DNA of 64,000 bases from Pantoea sp. Ap-967 (GCF_011752565.1 NZ_VWXK01000013.1:1-64000), one strand, 5' to 3'; positions 8,768-17,920 are shown, counted from the first letter of the stretch. Notes: a model not told the origin generated them from the sequence alone. Made by a program: numbers and translations.

Positions 8768-9235
8768 ATGCTGTTCAATCTCGCCGTGTTGATTGGCACC
8801 TTGGTGGCCATGGAAGGGGTCGGCACGTTTGCGCACAAATACATCATGCACGGCTGGGGCTGGTGGCTGCACCGTTCGCACCACGAACCGCAACTGGGCA
8901 TGCTTGAGACTAACGACCTGTACCTGCTGGCGCTGGCCTTGATCGCCACCGCCTTGGTGGTGCTGGGCAAGGCTGGCCATGCGCCGTTGCAGTGGGTAGG
9001 CGGTGGTGTGGCGGGGTACGGCGTGCTCTACGTGCTGGCCCATGACGGCTTCTTCCACCGGCACTGGCCACGCAAGCCACGCCCGGTGAGCCGCTACCTC
9101 AAGCGCCTGGACCGTGCCCATCGCCTGCACCATGCGGTGAAGGGGCGTACGGGCAGCGTGTCGTTCGGCTTTTTCTACGCGCCGCCCCTCAAGGTGCTCA
9201 AACGCCAGCTGCAGGCGCGGCGCAACAGGCCCTGA
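8768..9235 (+). CDS. crtZ: Beta-carotene hydroxylase-like (CrtZ, fatty acid hydroxylase superfamily)
   Basis: The 155-residue membrane protein has the histidine clusters of the di-iron hydroxylase family: HKYIMH (about 23-28), HRSHH (35-39), HDGFFHRH (about 96-103) and HRLHH (about 120-124). Hydrophobic helices lie between them. CrtZ hydroxylates the beta-ionone rings of beta-carotene to give zeaxanthin. No phytoene synthase, desaturase or lycopene cyclase gene is in the window, so the gene appears orphaned and may act on another lipid. The gene stands alone between divergent mgtC and a convergent transporter gene. Confidence 0.82.
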   Translation: MLFNLAVLIGTLVAMEGVGTFAHKYIMHGWGWWLHRSHHEPQLGMLETNDLYLLALALIATALVVLGKAGHAPLQWVGGGVAGYGVLYVLAHDGFFHRHWPRKPRPVSRYLKRLDRAHRLHHAVKGRTGSVSFGFFYAPPLKVLKRQLQARRNRP

Positions 9236-9240
9236 AGGCG

Positions 9241-10152
9241 TCAGTTGGCCGACTCGGCCTGCGCCTGCGCAGCCCCGTGGCCGCGGCTCACCCACCAGCC
9301 AAAGGCCGCCGCAGTGAAGAACATGATCAGGCTGTAGAGCGCCGCTGGCACGGCCATCGTGGGGTTGTTCAACAGTGACGGGCTCAACGCCAGGGCGATC
9401 GCCAAGGTGCCGTTATGGATGCCGATCTCCATGCCAATGGCAATGGCCTGGCGCTTGGGGATGTTCAGCAAGCGTGGCACCCAGTAACCCGCTGCCAGGC
9501 TCAGCACGTTGAACAGCAGCGCCGCCAGGCCCACTACCGGTGCATAGGCGACGACGGTCTGCCAGTCCTTGGCCAGGGCCAGGACGATGGTGAACGCCAG
9601 GAACAACGCTGCCACCAGCTTCATCGGTTTCTCCATGCGTGCGGCAAAGCCCGGCGCCCAACGGCGAATCATCATGCCCAGGGCCACCGGCAGCAGTACG
9701 ATGGCGAACACCTGCAGAACCTTGGCAAATTGCAGCGGGATTGCCTGGTCCGAGGCCATGAACCAGGCCAGCGACAGGTTCACCAGCAGCGGCATGGTCA
9801 GGATGGCGATCAGCGAGTTGACCGCCGTCAGGGTGATGTTCAGCGCCACGTCACCGTGGGCCAGGTGGCTGAACAGGTTGGCGGTGGTGCCGCCCGGCGA
9901 GGCTGCCAGCAGCATCAGGCCAACCGCCAGGGCAGATTCCAGGCCGAAGCCATTGGCGATCAGGAAACACACCAGCGGCAGCAGCAGGATCTGGCAGCAC
10001 AAGCCGACCAGCACCGGCTTGGGGTACTTCACCACCCGGGCAAAATCGGCCAGGGTCAGCGACAGCCCAAGGCCGAGCATGATGATGCCCAAGGCCAGGG
10101 GCAGGACGGCGGTAAGCAGGGGCGAAGCAGTCATTGGCAAATTCTCGGGCAC
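9241..10152 (-). CDS. Bile acid:sodium symporter (BASS) family transporter
   Basis: This 303-residue protein has about nine to ten hydrophobic helices and BASS features such as LALGIIMLGLGLSL near the start, LMLLAASPGGTTANLFSHLA (about 80-100) and EIGIHNGTLAIALA near residue 240. Bacterial members import organic anions such as pantoate, keto acids or glycolate with sodium. The substrate here cannot be predicted. A second possible ATG (10134) gives MTASPLL and may be the true start. It ends five bases after crtZ, convergently. Confidence 0.85.
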   Translation of the reverse strand: MPENLPMTASPLLTAVLPLALGIIMLGLGLSLTLADFARVVKYPKPVLVGLCCQILLLPLVCFLIANGFGLESALAVGLMLLAASPGGTTANLFSHLAHGDVALNITLTAVNSLIAILTMPLLVNLSLAWFMASDQAIPLQFAKVLQVFAIVLLPVALGMMIRRWAPGFAARMEKPMKLVAALFLAFTIVLALAKDWQTVVAYAPVVGLAALLFNVLSLAAGYWVPRLLNIPKRQAIAIGMEIGIHNGTLAIALALSPSLLNNPTMAVPAALYSLIMFFTAAAFGWWVSRGHGAAQAQAESAN

Positions 10153-10330
10153 ATGAATGCAAGCAGTCTAGGCCGCCCTTGGGCGCAGGTTGATCGCATT
10201 GCGCCAGCACTTGGTAACTTATTGTTACTGGACCTCGGCCCCATCCTGCCGCGCAGCGCGTGCATGCCACATTGCGATAGGCGGTCGGGCGCAGTAGCAT
10301 TCCCGCTTTTTTACCGAGGATTAGCCTGTC

Positions 10331-11209
10331 ATGCCGTTTCAGCAAGGTCTGCTTGCCACTCCGGTGCCGGCCCATGCCCGCCACCTGTTCTTCTCCCTGC
10401 AGTCGCCCGAAGCATTGCCTGCGGCCCTGGATGCGCTGCTGCCCCAGGTAGACGGCCAGCAGCTGGTGCTTGGCATTGGCGCGCCGCTGGTGAAGGCACT
10501 GGGCCGTGAAGTGCCGGGCCTGCGGGCCTTCCCGCAACTGGGTGCGGCAGTGGAGAACCCCAGCACCCAGCATGCGCTGTGGCTGTGGCTGCGCGGCAAC
10601 GAACGTGGCGAGTTGCTGTTGCAGGCCCAGGCCCTGGAAAAGCTGCTGGCCCCGGCCTTGAGCCTGGCCGATAGCGTCGATGGCTTCCTGCACCGCGGCG
10701 GCCATGACTTGACCGGGTACGAGGACGGCACCGAAAACCCCGTCGACCAGGACGCGGTAGACGCCGCCATCGTGGTTGGCCAAGCCCCAGGCCTGGCAGG
10801 CTCCAGCTTCGCCGCCTTCCAGCTGTGGAAACACGACCTGGCGTATTTCAAGTCGCTGCCCCAGCAAGACCAGGACAACATCATCGGCCGCCGGCTGAGC
10901 GATAACGAAGAACTCGACGACGCGCCCGAGTCGGCCCACGTCAAGCGCACCGCACAGGAGAGTTTCGAGCCCGAGGCCTTCATGGTGCGCCGTTCGGTGG
11001 CCTGGGCCGACAGCCGTGGCGCGGGCCTGGCGTTCGTCGCCCTGGGCCACAGCTTCGAGGCGTTCGAGGTGCAACTGCGACGCATGAGTGGCCTGGAGGA
11101 CGGCATCATCGACGGCCTGTACCGCTTCAGCCGCCCGCTGACCGGCGGCTTCTACTGGTGCCCGCCGATGGGCGAAGTGGGCGTGGACCTGCGCCTGCTG
11201 CTGGCCTAA
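10331..11209 (+). CDS. Dye-decolorizing (DyP-type) haem peroxidase
   Basis: The 292-residue protein carries the DyP motif GYEDGTENP (GxxDG, about 133-141) with the catalytic Asp, the proximal haem His region DAPESAHVKRT (about 197-207) and the late segment GLYRFSRPLTGGFYWCPP. Such enzymes oxidise bulky phenolic substrates with hydrogen peroxide. The P. putida type B enzymes also act on lignin-like compounds. No encapsulin gene or Tat signal is seen, so the protein is probably cytoplasmic. The ATG at 10331 is preceded by GAGGA. Confidence 0.9.
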   Translation: MPFQQGLLATPVPAHARHLFFSLQSPEALPAALDALLPQVDGQQLVLGIGAPLVKALGREVPGLRAFPQLGAAVENPSTQHALWLWLRGNERGELLLQAQALEKLLAPALSLADSVDGFLHRGGHDLTGYEDGTENPVDQDAVDAAIVVGQAPGLAGSSFAAFQLWKHDLAYFKSLPQQDQDNIIGRRLSDNEELDDAPESAHVKRTAQESFEPEAFMVRRSVAWADSRGAGLAFVALGHSFEAFEVQLRRMSGLEDGIIDGLYRFSRPLTGGFYWCPPMGEVGVDLRLLLA

Positions 11210-11380
11210 CTGCAGCTGGAACAACCGGTCGCTGGCGCGCCAAATACTCCCGGGCCGCATATTTAACGCCACCGGTCCGAACCTGTCGCACTAAAACGAA
11301 TGCATTGATATCGCCGAACTCTCAACCTGTGTACGGCGCCTGTGCCGTGCACTTTTGAAGTCACATGAGGTTAGAAGACC

Positions 11381-11563
11381 ATGGCCAACAAAGAGAACAG
11401 CCGTACCGGCAGCCAAGGCAGCCAGGGTGGCAACAAGAACCCGGGCAACTTCGCCAATGACCGGCAAAAGGCTTCCGACGCCGGCCGCAAGGGCGGCCAG
11501 TCCTCAGGGGGCGGCAACATGCACCAGGACCGCGAGTCGGGCCGCAAGGGCGGCCGCTCGTAA
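11381..11563 (+). CDS. KGG-repeat stress protein
   Basis: This small, highly polar 60-residue protein is rich in Gly, Asn and Ser, with NPGNFANDRQKASDAGRKGG and a final ESGRKGG. It belongs to the stress-induced Con-10/YciG (KGG) family, whose members are general-stress proteins of unknown mechanism. The ribosome site is AGGTTAGAAG. A longer paralogue with the same NPGNFANDR core lies at 22093-22314. Confidence 0.85.
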   Translation: MANKENSRTGSQGSQGGNKNPGNFANDRQKASDAGRKGGQSSGGGNMHQDRESGRKGGRS

Positions 11564-11683
11564 GTGACGGCGCGCAGTGCCGGGGCGACCTGGCACTGCG
11601 CCCATTCGAGCAGGGCTTGCAATCAGGTAGCGATTGCCGACAATGGCAGCGCCCATCGCAAGCCACCCGGACACCCGCGCGCA

Positions 11684-12274
11684 ATGATGCTGATCAAGCA
11701 ATTCCCTGATATCTCTCTGGACGACACCCTGTTCGTCTTCGCCCTTGAAGCCGAAGCGGGCAGCGTGTTTGCCCACGTCAATACCGTGTTCACCGGCATC
11801 GGCAAGGTCAATGCAGCCATCGCGTTGACCAAGGCCATCGCTCGGCGCCGGCCAAAGTTGATCGTCAACCTGGGTTCCGCTGGCAGCCTGCGCCACGGCA
11901 AGGGCACCGTCGTGTGCTGCACACGCTTCGTGCAGCGTGATATGGACGTGACCCCGCTCGGGTTCGCCCGCTACCAGACGCCGCTCGCCGATATCCCGGT
12001 ACTGCTGGAACATGGCCAGGCCATTCCAGGTTTACCGGTGGAAGCCTGCGGCAGTGGCGACAGCTTCGAGATCAACCACGGTGATGCGCCTTACGATGTG
12101 GTCGACATGGAGGCCTATGTGTTTGCCCTGATCGCCCGCGAAGAAGGCATTCCATTCGTATGCCTCAAATACATTTCCGATGACGCCGGCTCCGATGCCG
12201 CGCAGGACTGGTCGGTGCAAGTGCACCTGGCGGCGCAGGCGTTCGAGCAAGTGCTGTTCACCCAGGTGGATTGA
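11684..12274 (+). CDS. PNP/MTA-SAH nucleosidase family protein
   Basis: About 196 residues from the ATG at 11684. The fold markers are GIGKVNAA (about 39-46), VNLGSAGSL (about 60-68), DVVDMEAYVFA, whose Met-Glu contacts the ribose, and SDDAGSD with the likely general acid Asp. The family cleaves N-glycosidic bonds of nucleosides such as methylthioadenosine or S-adenosylhomocysteine. The protein is shorter than E. coli Mtn (232) and is not clearly that enzyme. The frame is open back to a GTG at 11564 that abuts the KGG gene stop, but those 40 residues look non-homologous. There is no strong ribosome site at either start, so the start is uncertain. Confidence 0.75.
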   Translation: MMLIKQFPDISLDDTLFVFALEAEAGSVFAHVNTVFTGIGKVNAAIALTKAIARRRPKLIVNLGSAGSLRHGKGTVVCCTRFVQRDMDVTPLGFARYQTPLADIPVLLEHGQAIPGLPVEACGSGDSFEINHGDAPYDVVDMEAYVFALIAREEGIPFVCLKYISDDAGSDAAQDWSVQVHLAAQAFEQVLFTQVD

Positions 12275-12371
12275 GCCTGCCGCAAGGCTGACGGGGTAAA
12301 CCTTCAGCGCGCCATGCGGTCGGTTCTGGTAGGGCCCGCCAACTGCCGGGCCGTCCTCGGGAGCTACTGAC

Positions 12372-13193
12372 ATGGCCAGGGCAATCTGGAAAGGTGCGAT
12401 CAGCTTCGGCCTGGTGCATATCCCTGTGTCGCTGAACACCGCCGTACGCAGCGAGCGGGTGGATTTCGATTGGCTCGACAAGCGCAGCATGGAGCCGGTG
12501 GGCTACAAGCGGGTAAACAAGGTCACCGGCAAGGAAATCGACAAGGACAACATCGTCAAGGGCGTGGAGTACGAGAAGGGCCGCTACGTGGTGATCAGCG
12601 AGGAGGAAATCCGCAAGGCGCGCCCGGAAGCCACCCAGACCATTGAAATCTTCTCGTTCGTGCAAGCCTCGGAAATCCCGCTGCAGCACTTCGATACCCC
12701 GTATTACCTGAGCCCCGACAAGCGCGGCGGCAAAGTCTACGCGCTGCTGCGCGACACCCTTGAAAAGACGGGCAAGGTGGCCTTGGCCACGGTGGTGCTG
12801 CATACCCGCCAGCACCTGGCCTTGTTACGCCCACTGGACGAGGCGCTGGTGATGATTACCCTGCGCTGGCCCGAGGAAGTGCGTGGGCTGGAAACCCTGG
12901 AACTGGACAACAGCGTGACCGACAGCAAGCCGGCCAAACGGGAACTGGACATGGCCCGGCGGCTGGTGGACGACATGAGCGGCCCGTGGGCGCCGGACGA
13001 TTACCATGATGCGTTTCGCCAGACCATCATGGACCTGGTGCAAGAGAAGGCCAGCAAGGGCAAGATTGCCGTGGTCGACAAGGGGCAAGGCGAGGCGGAC
13101 GAGAAGGGCGCCGATATCATCGACCTCACCGAATTGCTCAAGCGCAGCCTGGGGGGCAAGAAAGCCGCCAAACGCACGCGCAAGGCCTCCTGA
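12372..13193 (+). CDS. ku: Ku protein, non-homologous end joining
   Basis: The 273-residue bacterial Ku begins MARAIWKGAISFGLVHIPV, which is typical of the family, and continues as the beta-barrel DNA-ring core to about residue 215. A short Lys-rich tail (GGKKAAKRTRKAS) follows. Homodimers thread onto double-strand break ends and recruit LigD, encoded 0.9 kb further on the opposite strand. Only one ku gene is seen. The gene is followed by a REP pair and lies convergent to the PIG-L gene. Confidence 0.95.
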   Translation: MARAIWKGAISFGLVHIPVSLNTAVRSERVDFDWLDKRSMEPVGYKRVNKVTGKEIDKDNIVKGVEYEKGRYVVISEEEIRKARPEATQTIEIFSFVQASEIPLQHFDTPYYLSPDKRGGKVYALLRDTLEKTGKVALATVVLHTRQHLALLRPLDEALVMITLRWPEEVRGLETLELDNSVTDSKPAKRELDMARRLVDDMSGPWAPDDYHDAFRQTIMDLVQEKASKGKIAVVDKGQGEADEKGADIIDLTELLKRSLGGKKAAKRTRKAS

Positions 13194-13212
13194 AACCAGG
13201 CCCGCTTTTTTG

Positions 13213-13312
13213 GTAGGAGCGAGCGCAGCTCGCGAAGCGGTGGTTCAGGTGAATTGGGTTTGAAGGCAGTGTATTCCTGGCAAATCGCATCGCGAGCTTT
13301 GCTCGCTCCTAC
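13213..13312. repeat. REP pair (inverted)
   Basis: GTAGGAGCGAGCGCAGCTCG (from 13213) and its inverted partner ending GCTCGCTCCTAC (to 13312) flank about 45 bases of unique sequence between the convergent ku and PIG-L genes. Confidence 0.8.
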
Positions 13313-13339
13313 GTACGGGATTCATGCGGGATTCGCCAC

Positions 13340-14095
13340 TCAAAGCAACACCAATTCGAACGGCTGCAGCAGGCACTCCTGCAGGTTGACCGGCAGCACC
13401 GCCGGGCGAGGGCCGTCCGTTTGCAGTTGGCTGACATGCGCGGCCAGGGCTTTGCGCTTGCGGGCAACGCTGGCCTCGTCCAATTGCAGGCGATGGGCAC
13501 GGGCCCAAGGCAGACGCGGGTCATCCGGCTGGGCCCAGTCCCAGGCCCACACCGGTACTTCCACCAGTTGCGCCTTGCGCGCCTGGGCCGCCTGGGCTGC
13601 AGCACGGCCCACGGCCTCGTGGTCGCAATGGCCGTCGTCGCGCCAGGTGGCCATCAGCACATCATCCGGGCGCAGTACTTGGGTCAGGTGGTTGACCAGG
13701 AAGGCCTCCTCGCGTGGCAGGCCGCCGTCCTTGAGGTTCAGCCGGCGCCAGTCCAGGCGCATCAGGTCAAGGTCGAGGGCCTGCAGGGCCTGGCGGCTTT
13801 CCAGCGGGCGTTGCCGGCGCAGGCGGTGTTCGGTCCAATGCGCGCAGCCGGGGTGGCTGCCTTCGCCATCGGTGGCGGAGATCAGCACCAGGTCGTCCTC
13901 GCGCCCGCGCAGGTTAGCCAGCAAGCCTCCCGCCATCAGGATTTCATCGCCTGGGTGTGGGGCAATCAGCACCAATCGGCGGCCTGCCGGCAACAGTTGC
14001 TGCACGTTCATCCAGGTGGCACGGGCCAGATGAGCGCCTTGCTGCCAGGCGGCCCACGGGGTGCCGTTACTGGACTGAATCAGGTTAGGGTTCAT
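13340..14095 (-). CDS. PIG-L/LmbE-like deacetylase
   Basis: The 251-residue protein carries the LmbE zinc motif as APHPGDE (about 45-51, a variant of PHPDDE) and the second metal site in GHCDHEAVG (about 155-163). Members deacetylate N-acetylglucosamine-type substrates. The natural substrate here is unknown. The gene follows ligD in the same direction after 39 bases, so it is probably expressed with it. The C-terminal 60 residues are less conserved. Confidence 0.85.
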   Translation of the reverse strand: MNPNLIQSSNGTPWAAWQQGAHLARATWMNVQQLLPAGRRLVLIAPHPGDEILMAGGLLANLRGREDDLVLISATDGEGSHPGCAHWTEHRLRRQRPLESRQALQALDLDLMRLDWRRLNLKDGGLPREEAFLVNHLTQVLRPDDVLMATWRDDGHCDHEAVGRAAAQAAQARKAQLVEVPVWAWDWAQPDDPRLPWARAHRLQLDEASVARKRKALAAHVSQLQTDGPRPAVLPVNLQECLLQPFELVLL

Positions 14096-14134
14096 AGTCT
14101 CCAGGCTCCGGCCGGCATTTGGGCCAACTGATGC

Positions 14135-16612
14135 TCATGCCAGCCCCATTTGCTTGCGCATGCGCGCGGTGATTGATTGGCGGGTCTTGGCCAGGTCTGC
14201 CCAGGGGTCGTCGACTTCGACCAGGCGCTGGCGCAGGTTGCCGATGTGCCACTGGTTGGCGCCCTTGAGCTGTGCCAACTCCTCGCGCCAGATCGGCACC
14301 GACACCGGCAGGCCTTCGCGGGCGCGCAGGGAATAGGCGCATACGGTGGTGGCGCCTTTGCCGTTGCGCAGGTAGTCGATGAAGATGCGCCCAACCCGGT
14401 TTTTCGGGCCCGATACCGCGCTGAGGCGGTCGGGGAACAGCTCGGCCAGGTAGTTGACGATGGCGTGGCTGAAGGCCTTCACCTCATCCCAGTTGGCGCG
14501 CCGGGTCAGTGGAACCACCAGGTGCATGCCCTTGCCGCCGCTGGTTTTCAGAAATACCTTCAGGCCCAGTTCGTCGAGCAGGGTCAGCGTCAGCTGGGTG
14601 GCTTCGAGCATGGCTTTCCAGGGCAGCGCCGGGTCCGGGTCGAGGTCAAGAACGAAGCGGTCGGGCTTGTCGAAGTCCTTGTCGGTGGCGTTCCAGGTGT
14701 GCAGTTCCAGCATGTTCATCTGCACCGCGCCCAACAGTGTGTCTGGGCGGTTGATGACCATGGCCGCTTGGCCGGCTTCGGCCTTGTCATAGGCCAGCAA
14801 GTGGGGGAGGTGCAACGGGTCGGCGTGCTTCTGGAAAAACAGCTCGCCGCCCAGGCCGTCCGGCGCACGCACCAGCGCCACCGGGCGGTGCTTGAGTTGC
14901 GGCAGAATCCACGGGCTGATGTCGGCGTAGTATTCGGCGATTTGCCGTTTGCTTGCGCCAATGGTGGCGTCGATCACCCGGTCTGGGTGGGTCAGGCGCA
15001 GCTTGCCGAGGCCTTTGGGCAGTGCGTGCGTGCGGGGGTTATTGCCGGGCATGGCATGCTCCAGGTCGATGGCCATGGCTGGCTTGTCATCGCGCAGGCC
15101 ATGGAACACGGAATGACGCACCACGCCATCGCGGGTCATCTGCGCATAGGCGACTTCGGCCAGCAACTGTGGCTTGAGCCAGTGCACCCCGCGGGCCTCG
15201 GCACCGGTTGGCGGCCTGGGTAGGGCAGGCTTGGCGATTTCCAGGGGTTTCAGGCGGGCATGCAGAGTGGCCAGGGTGGTGGCGCTGAAGCCGGTACCGA
15301 CCTTGCCGGCGTAGCGCAGCTCGCCGCTGTCGGTGTCGTGCAAGGCCAACAGCAGGGCGCCAAAGCCGCTGCGGCTGCCTTTGGGGTCGGTGAAGCCGAC
15401 GATCACGAACTCCTGGCGCTGCTTGCACTTGAGCTTGATCCAGTCGGCGCTGCGCCTGCCCACGTACGGGCTGCCCGCGCGCTTGCCAATCAACCCTTCA
15501 AGTTCCAGGCGGCAGGCGCTGTCGAGCAGGGCATCGACCGGCTGATCGAAGTCTTCGGAAAACCTCAGGGGTGCTGATGGCGCGTGCGCCAGCAACTGGC
15601 GCAGCGCTGCCCTGCGCTGCTGCAGCGGCAGTTGGCGAAGGTCTTCGCCGCCCAGATACGGCAGGTCGAACACGTAATAGGTCAGCGGCTCGTCATTGGC
15701 GCTGTCGAAGGCATTCTGCAGTGCCTGGAAGTCGGCCTTGCCGTTTTCATCGTTGGCCACCATTTCGCCATCAAGCCACGCCGAGTCGACACCCAGGGCC
15801 TGCAAGGCCGCAACCTGGCGCGGCATTTTCGCGCTCCAGTCGTGGCCATTGCGCGTGAACAGGCGCACGTCATCGCCCTGGATGCGGGCCAGGATACGGT
15901 AGCCGTCGAACTTGATCTCGTAATGCCACTCGCCGCTGGGCGGCGAGTCGACCAGCGTGGCCAATTGCGGCTGCAGCTGCTTGGGCAGCTCGGCCTTCCT
16001 ACCGGCACTGGCACGCTTGCGCGCAGTGCGCGGGGCGAGCTTGGCTGCACGTCTGGGCAGCAAGGTACGGTCGCTGAGCACGCTGTCGGGCTGGGCCTGG
16101 ACGACGCTGTACTGCGCTTCGCTGCGGGCCTCGCCATCCTGGGACTTGACCAGCATCCACTGTTCTTTCTTGCCGGCCAGGCGGGTGCGGAACAGGTGCC
16201 ACAGGCCACTGAGCTTTTCACCTTGCAGGCGAAAGCTCAGTTTGCCGTGCGCATAGCCCTGGCGTGCATCGCCCTCCGGCACCCAGATGCCCCGGTCCCA
16301 GACGATGACATCACCGGCGCCATAATGGCCCTCGGGGATGTGGCCTTCGAAATCGGCGTAGTCCAGCGGGTGGTCTTCCACATGCACCGCCAGGCGCTTC
16401 ACGCTGGGATCAAGCGAAGGGCCCTTGGGGAGAGCCCAGCTTTTCAGCGTGCCATCCAGCTCAAGGCGAAAATCGTAATGCAGGTGGCTGGCGTCGTGCT
16501 TTTGGATGCAGTAGCGCAGGGCATGGGCCTTGCCCCGGCCGCGCTTACCCCTGGGCTCGGGCGAGGCGCCGAAGTCACGCTTGCGCTGGTATTCCTGCAG
16601 TGCCTTGGCCAT
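14135..16612 (-). CDS. ligD: LigD multifunctional DNA ligase/polymerase/3'-phosphoesterase
   Basis: The 825-residue protein has the Pseudomonas LigD order. An N-terminal phosphoesterase domain (about 30-160) carries the KHDASHLHYDFRLELDG and EGHYGAGDVIVWDRG motifs. An ATP-dependent ligase domain (about 210-520) has the nucleotidyl Lys in EIKFDGYR near residue 234, and a primase-polymerase domain (about 540-800) has DLDPDP and KTSGGKGMHLVVPL. It fills, trims and seals breaks held by Ku. The ATG at 16612 follows GGAG better than the GTG one codon before. Confidence 0.95.
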   Translation of the reverse strand: MAKALQEYQRKRDFGASPEPRGKRGRGKAHALRYCIQKHDASHLHYDFRLELDGTLKSWALPKGPSLDPSVKRLAVHVEDHPLDYADFEGHIPEGHYGAGDVIVWDRGIWVPEGDARQGYAHGKLSFRLQGEKLSGLWHLFRTRLAGKKEQWMLVKSQDGEARSEAQYSVVQAQPDSVLSDRTLLPRRAAKLAPRTARKRASAGRKAELPKQLQPQLATLVDSPPSGEWHYEIKFDGYRILARIQGDDVRLFTRNGHDWSAKMPRQVAALQALGVDSAWLDGEMVANDENGKADFQALQNAFDSANDEPLTYYVFDLPYLGGEDLRQLPLQQRRAALRQLLAHAPSAPLRFSEDFDQPVDALLDSACRLELEGLIGKRAGSPYVGRRSADWIKLKCKQRQEFVIVGFTDPKGSRSGFGALLLALHDTDSGELRYAGKVGTGFSATTLATLHARLKPLEIAKPALPRPPTGAEARGVHWLKPQLLAEVAYAQMTRDGVVRHSVFHGLRDDKPAMAIDLEHAMPGNNPRTHALPKGLGKLRLTHPDRVIDATIGASKRQIAEYYADISPWILPQLKHRPVALVRAPDGLGGELFFQKHADPLHLPHLLAYDKAEAGQAAMVINRPDTLLGAVQMNMLELHTWNATDKDFDKPDRFVLDLDPDPALPWKAMLEATQLTLTLLDELGLKVFLKTSGGKGMHLVVPLTRRANWDEVKAFSHAIVNYLAELFPDRLSAVSGPKNRVGRIFIDYLRNGKGATTVCAYSLRAREGLPVSVPIWREELAQLKGANQWHIGNLRQRLVEVDDPWADLAKTRQSITARMRKQMGLA

Positions 16613-16738
16613 CACGGGCTCCAGGGATAAGGCTCTCTAGAAATGGGAGCGGGTGGCCGCCGGCCGAGTTCAAAAAACTCTGAATCATTGCCCAGGGCGG
16701 GGAGTCGACCAGAAGTACCCCATTACCGGAGAGCCGCC

Positions 16739-17212
16739 ATGTCACGAACAGACGAGCACAAGCCCTACACCCCAACCGAGATCGACGACACCGAAGACCG
16801 CATGGGCAGCGTCCATGAACTGGACTTCAACGAGCGCCCCGAGGGGCGCATCGGCGATGAGCGCCCAGCTGAAGAGGTGGCCCGGGAGTTTCCAGCCAAA
16901 CGGGTGGCCGAAAGCGGCATGACCGGTGGCGAGGCACTGAGCGACAGCCTGCATGAGGATGGCGTAACCGATGATGACCTGAGCCCGGACACGCTGCTGG
17001 ACGAAACCGGTGCGCGCGACCCGCATGAACCGGGCGGCGTGGGCCCATCGGACCAAACCCTGCGCCATGTCGATGCCGAGGAGATAGGCGGTGGCATTGG
17101 CCTGGACGAGGCAGAGCTGGCGCGCTCGGCGCCGTTGGATGGCGAACCGTGGACCGATGATGTGGTCAATGACGATGAAGGCAAGGCGCCTGCCAGGCCT
17201 GCGGCTGATTAA
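16739..17212 (+). CDS. Acidic hydrophilic protein, function unknown
   Basis: This 157-residue protein is rich in Asp, Glu, Gly and Pro, without membrane segments or cysteines. It begins MSRTDEHKPYTPTEIDDTED and carries several short acidic repeats. It looks disordered. The ATG at 16739 follows GGAGAG at good spacing, and a longer frame from 16643 lacks a ribosome site. It lies between ligD and the ClpP-like gene, 26 bases before the latter, so the two are probably co-transcribed. Similar proteins are common in P. putida relatives without an assigned role. Confidence 0.7.
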   Translation: MSRTDEHKPYTPTEIDDTEDRMGSVHELDFNERPEGRIGDERPAEEVAREFPAKRVAESGMTGGEALSDSLHEDGVTDDDLSPDTLLDETGARDPHEPGGVGPSDQTLRHVDAEEIGGGIGLDEAELARSAPLDGEPWTDDVVNDDEGKAPARPAAD

Positions 17213-17238
17213 CATTGCTGCCAACTTTGGAGGCGAGC

Positions 17239-17790
17239 ATGGCCAGACACATCATCCATTTCACCGGCCCGATCAACTCATCTACCTGCGGCAACCTGAT
17301 CAACACCTGTTCGCGTGCGATGCAGCAGGGGGCCGAGGAGATTCAGCTGAACATCGCCACCATGGGCGGGGAGTGCAGCTACGGGTTCACCCTGTACAAC
17401 TTCCTGCGCTCGCTGCCGGTGCCCGTGCACACCCACAACCTCGGCACCGTGGAGTCGATGGGCAATATCCTGTTCCTGGCCGGCGAACACCGCACGGCGT
17501 GCAGCCACAGCAAGTTTCTGTTCCACCCGTTTCACTGGACGCTGCATGGATCGGTGGACCATGCGCGGATGGCCGAGTATGCGATGAGCCTGGACTATGA
17601 CTTGCGGTTGTATGCGCAGATTGTGGCGCAGCGCACCGAAGGGAGTACAGATGTACTCGATGTGCCGCGCTACCTGATGGCGTACCCACGGATACTGGGG
17701 CCTGAGGAAGCGTTGGCGAGCGGGATGATTCATGCCATCGACGAGATGCCCGTGCCGGCGGAGGCGCAACAGTGGAGTGTGCATGCGTGA
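17239..17790 (+). CDS. ClpP-like serine protease family protein
   Basis: The 183-residue protein has the crotonase-like ClpP fold markers NIATMGGECSYGFTLYNFL (oxyanion glycine region), ESMGN with the candidate nucleophile Ser (about 75) and KFLFHPFHW with the candidate His (about 98). A clear Asp of the triad is less certain. True ClpP of pseudomonads is about 213 residues and lies beside clpX, so this is a paralogue with an unknown partner. The start at 17239 has TTGGAGG eight bases upstream. Confidence 0.75.
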   Translation: MARHIIHFTGPINSSTCGNLINTCSRAMQQGAEEIQLNIATMGGECSYGFTLYNFLRSLPVPVHTHNLGTVESMGNILFLAGEHRTACSHSKFLFHPFHWTLHGSVDHARMAEYAMSLDYDLRLYAQIVAQRTEGSTDVLDVPRYLMAYPRILGPEEALASGMIHAIDEMPVPAEAQQWSVHA

Positions 17791-17798
17791 TGAGGTTG

Positions 17799-17920
17799 GT
17801 AGGAGCGAGCGTAGCTCGCGATGGGGCGCGCAGCGGCCCCGGGTTCTCACGCAGAACGGCTTTGCAGCTTGTATCGTCGGGGCTGCTTTGCAGCCCATCG
17901 CGAGCTGCGCTCGCTCCTAC
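17799..17920. repeat. REP pair (inverted)
   Basis: GTAGGAGCGAGCGTAGCTCG at 17799 and the inverse CGCGAGCTGCGCTCGCTCC ending at about 17920 form a REP doublet downstream of the ClpP-like gene. Confidence 0.8.

Noticed and set aside
11564..11683. 40-codon N-terminal extension of the nucleosidase
   Set aside because: The extension starts at a GTG touching the previous stop and has no family similarity. The ATG pair at 11684 fits the domain start better, though neither has a good ribosome site.
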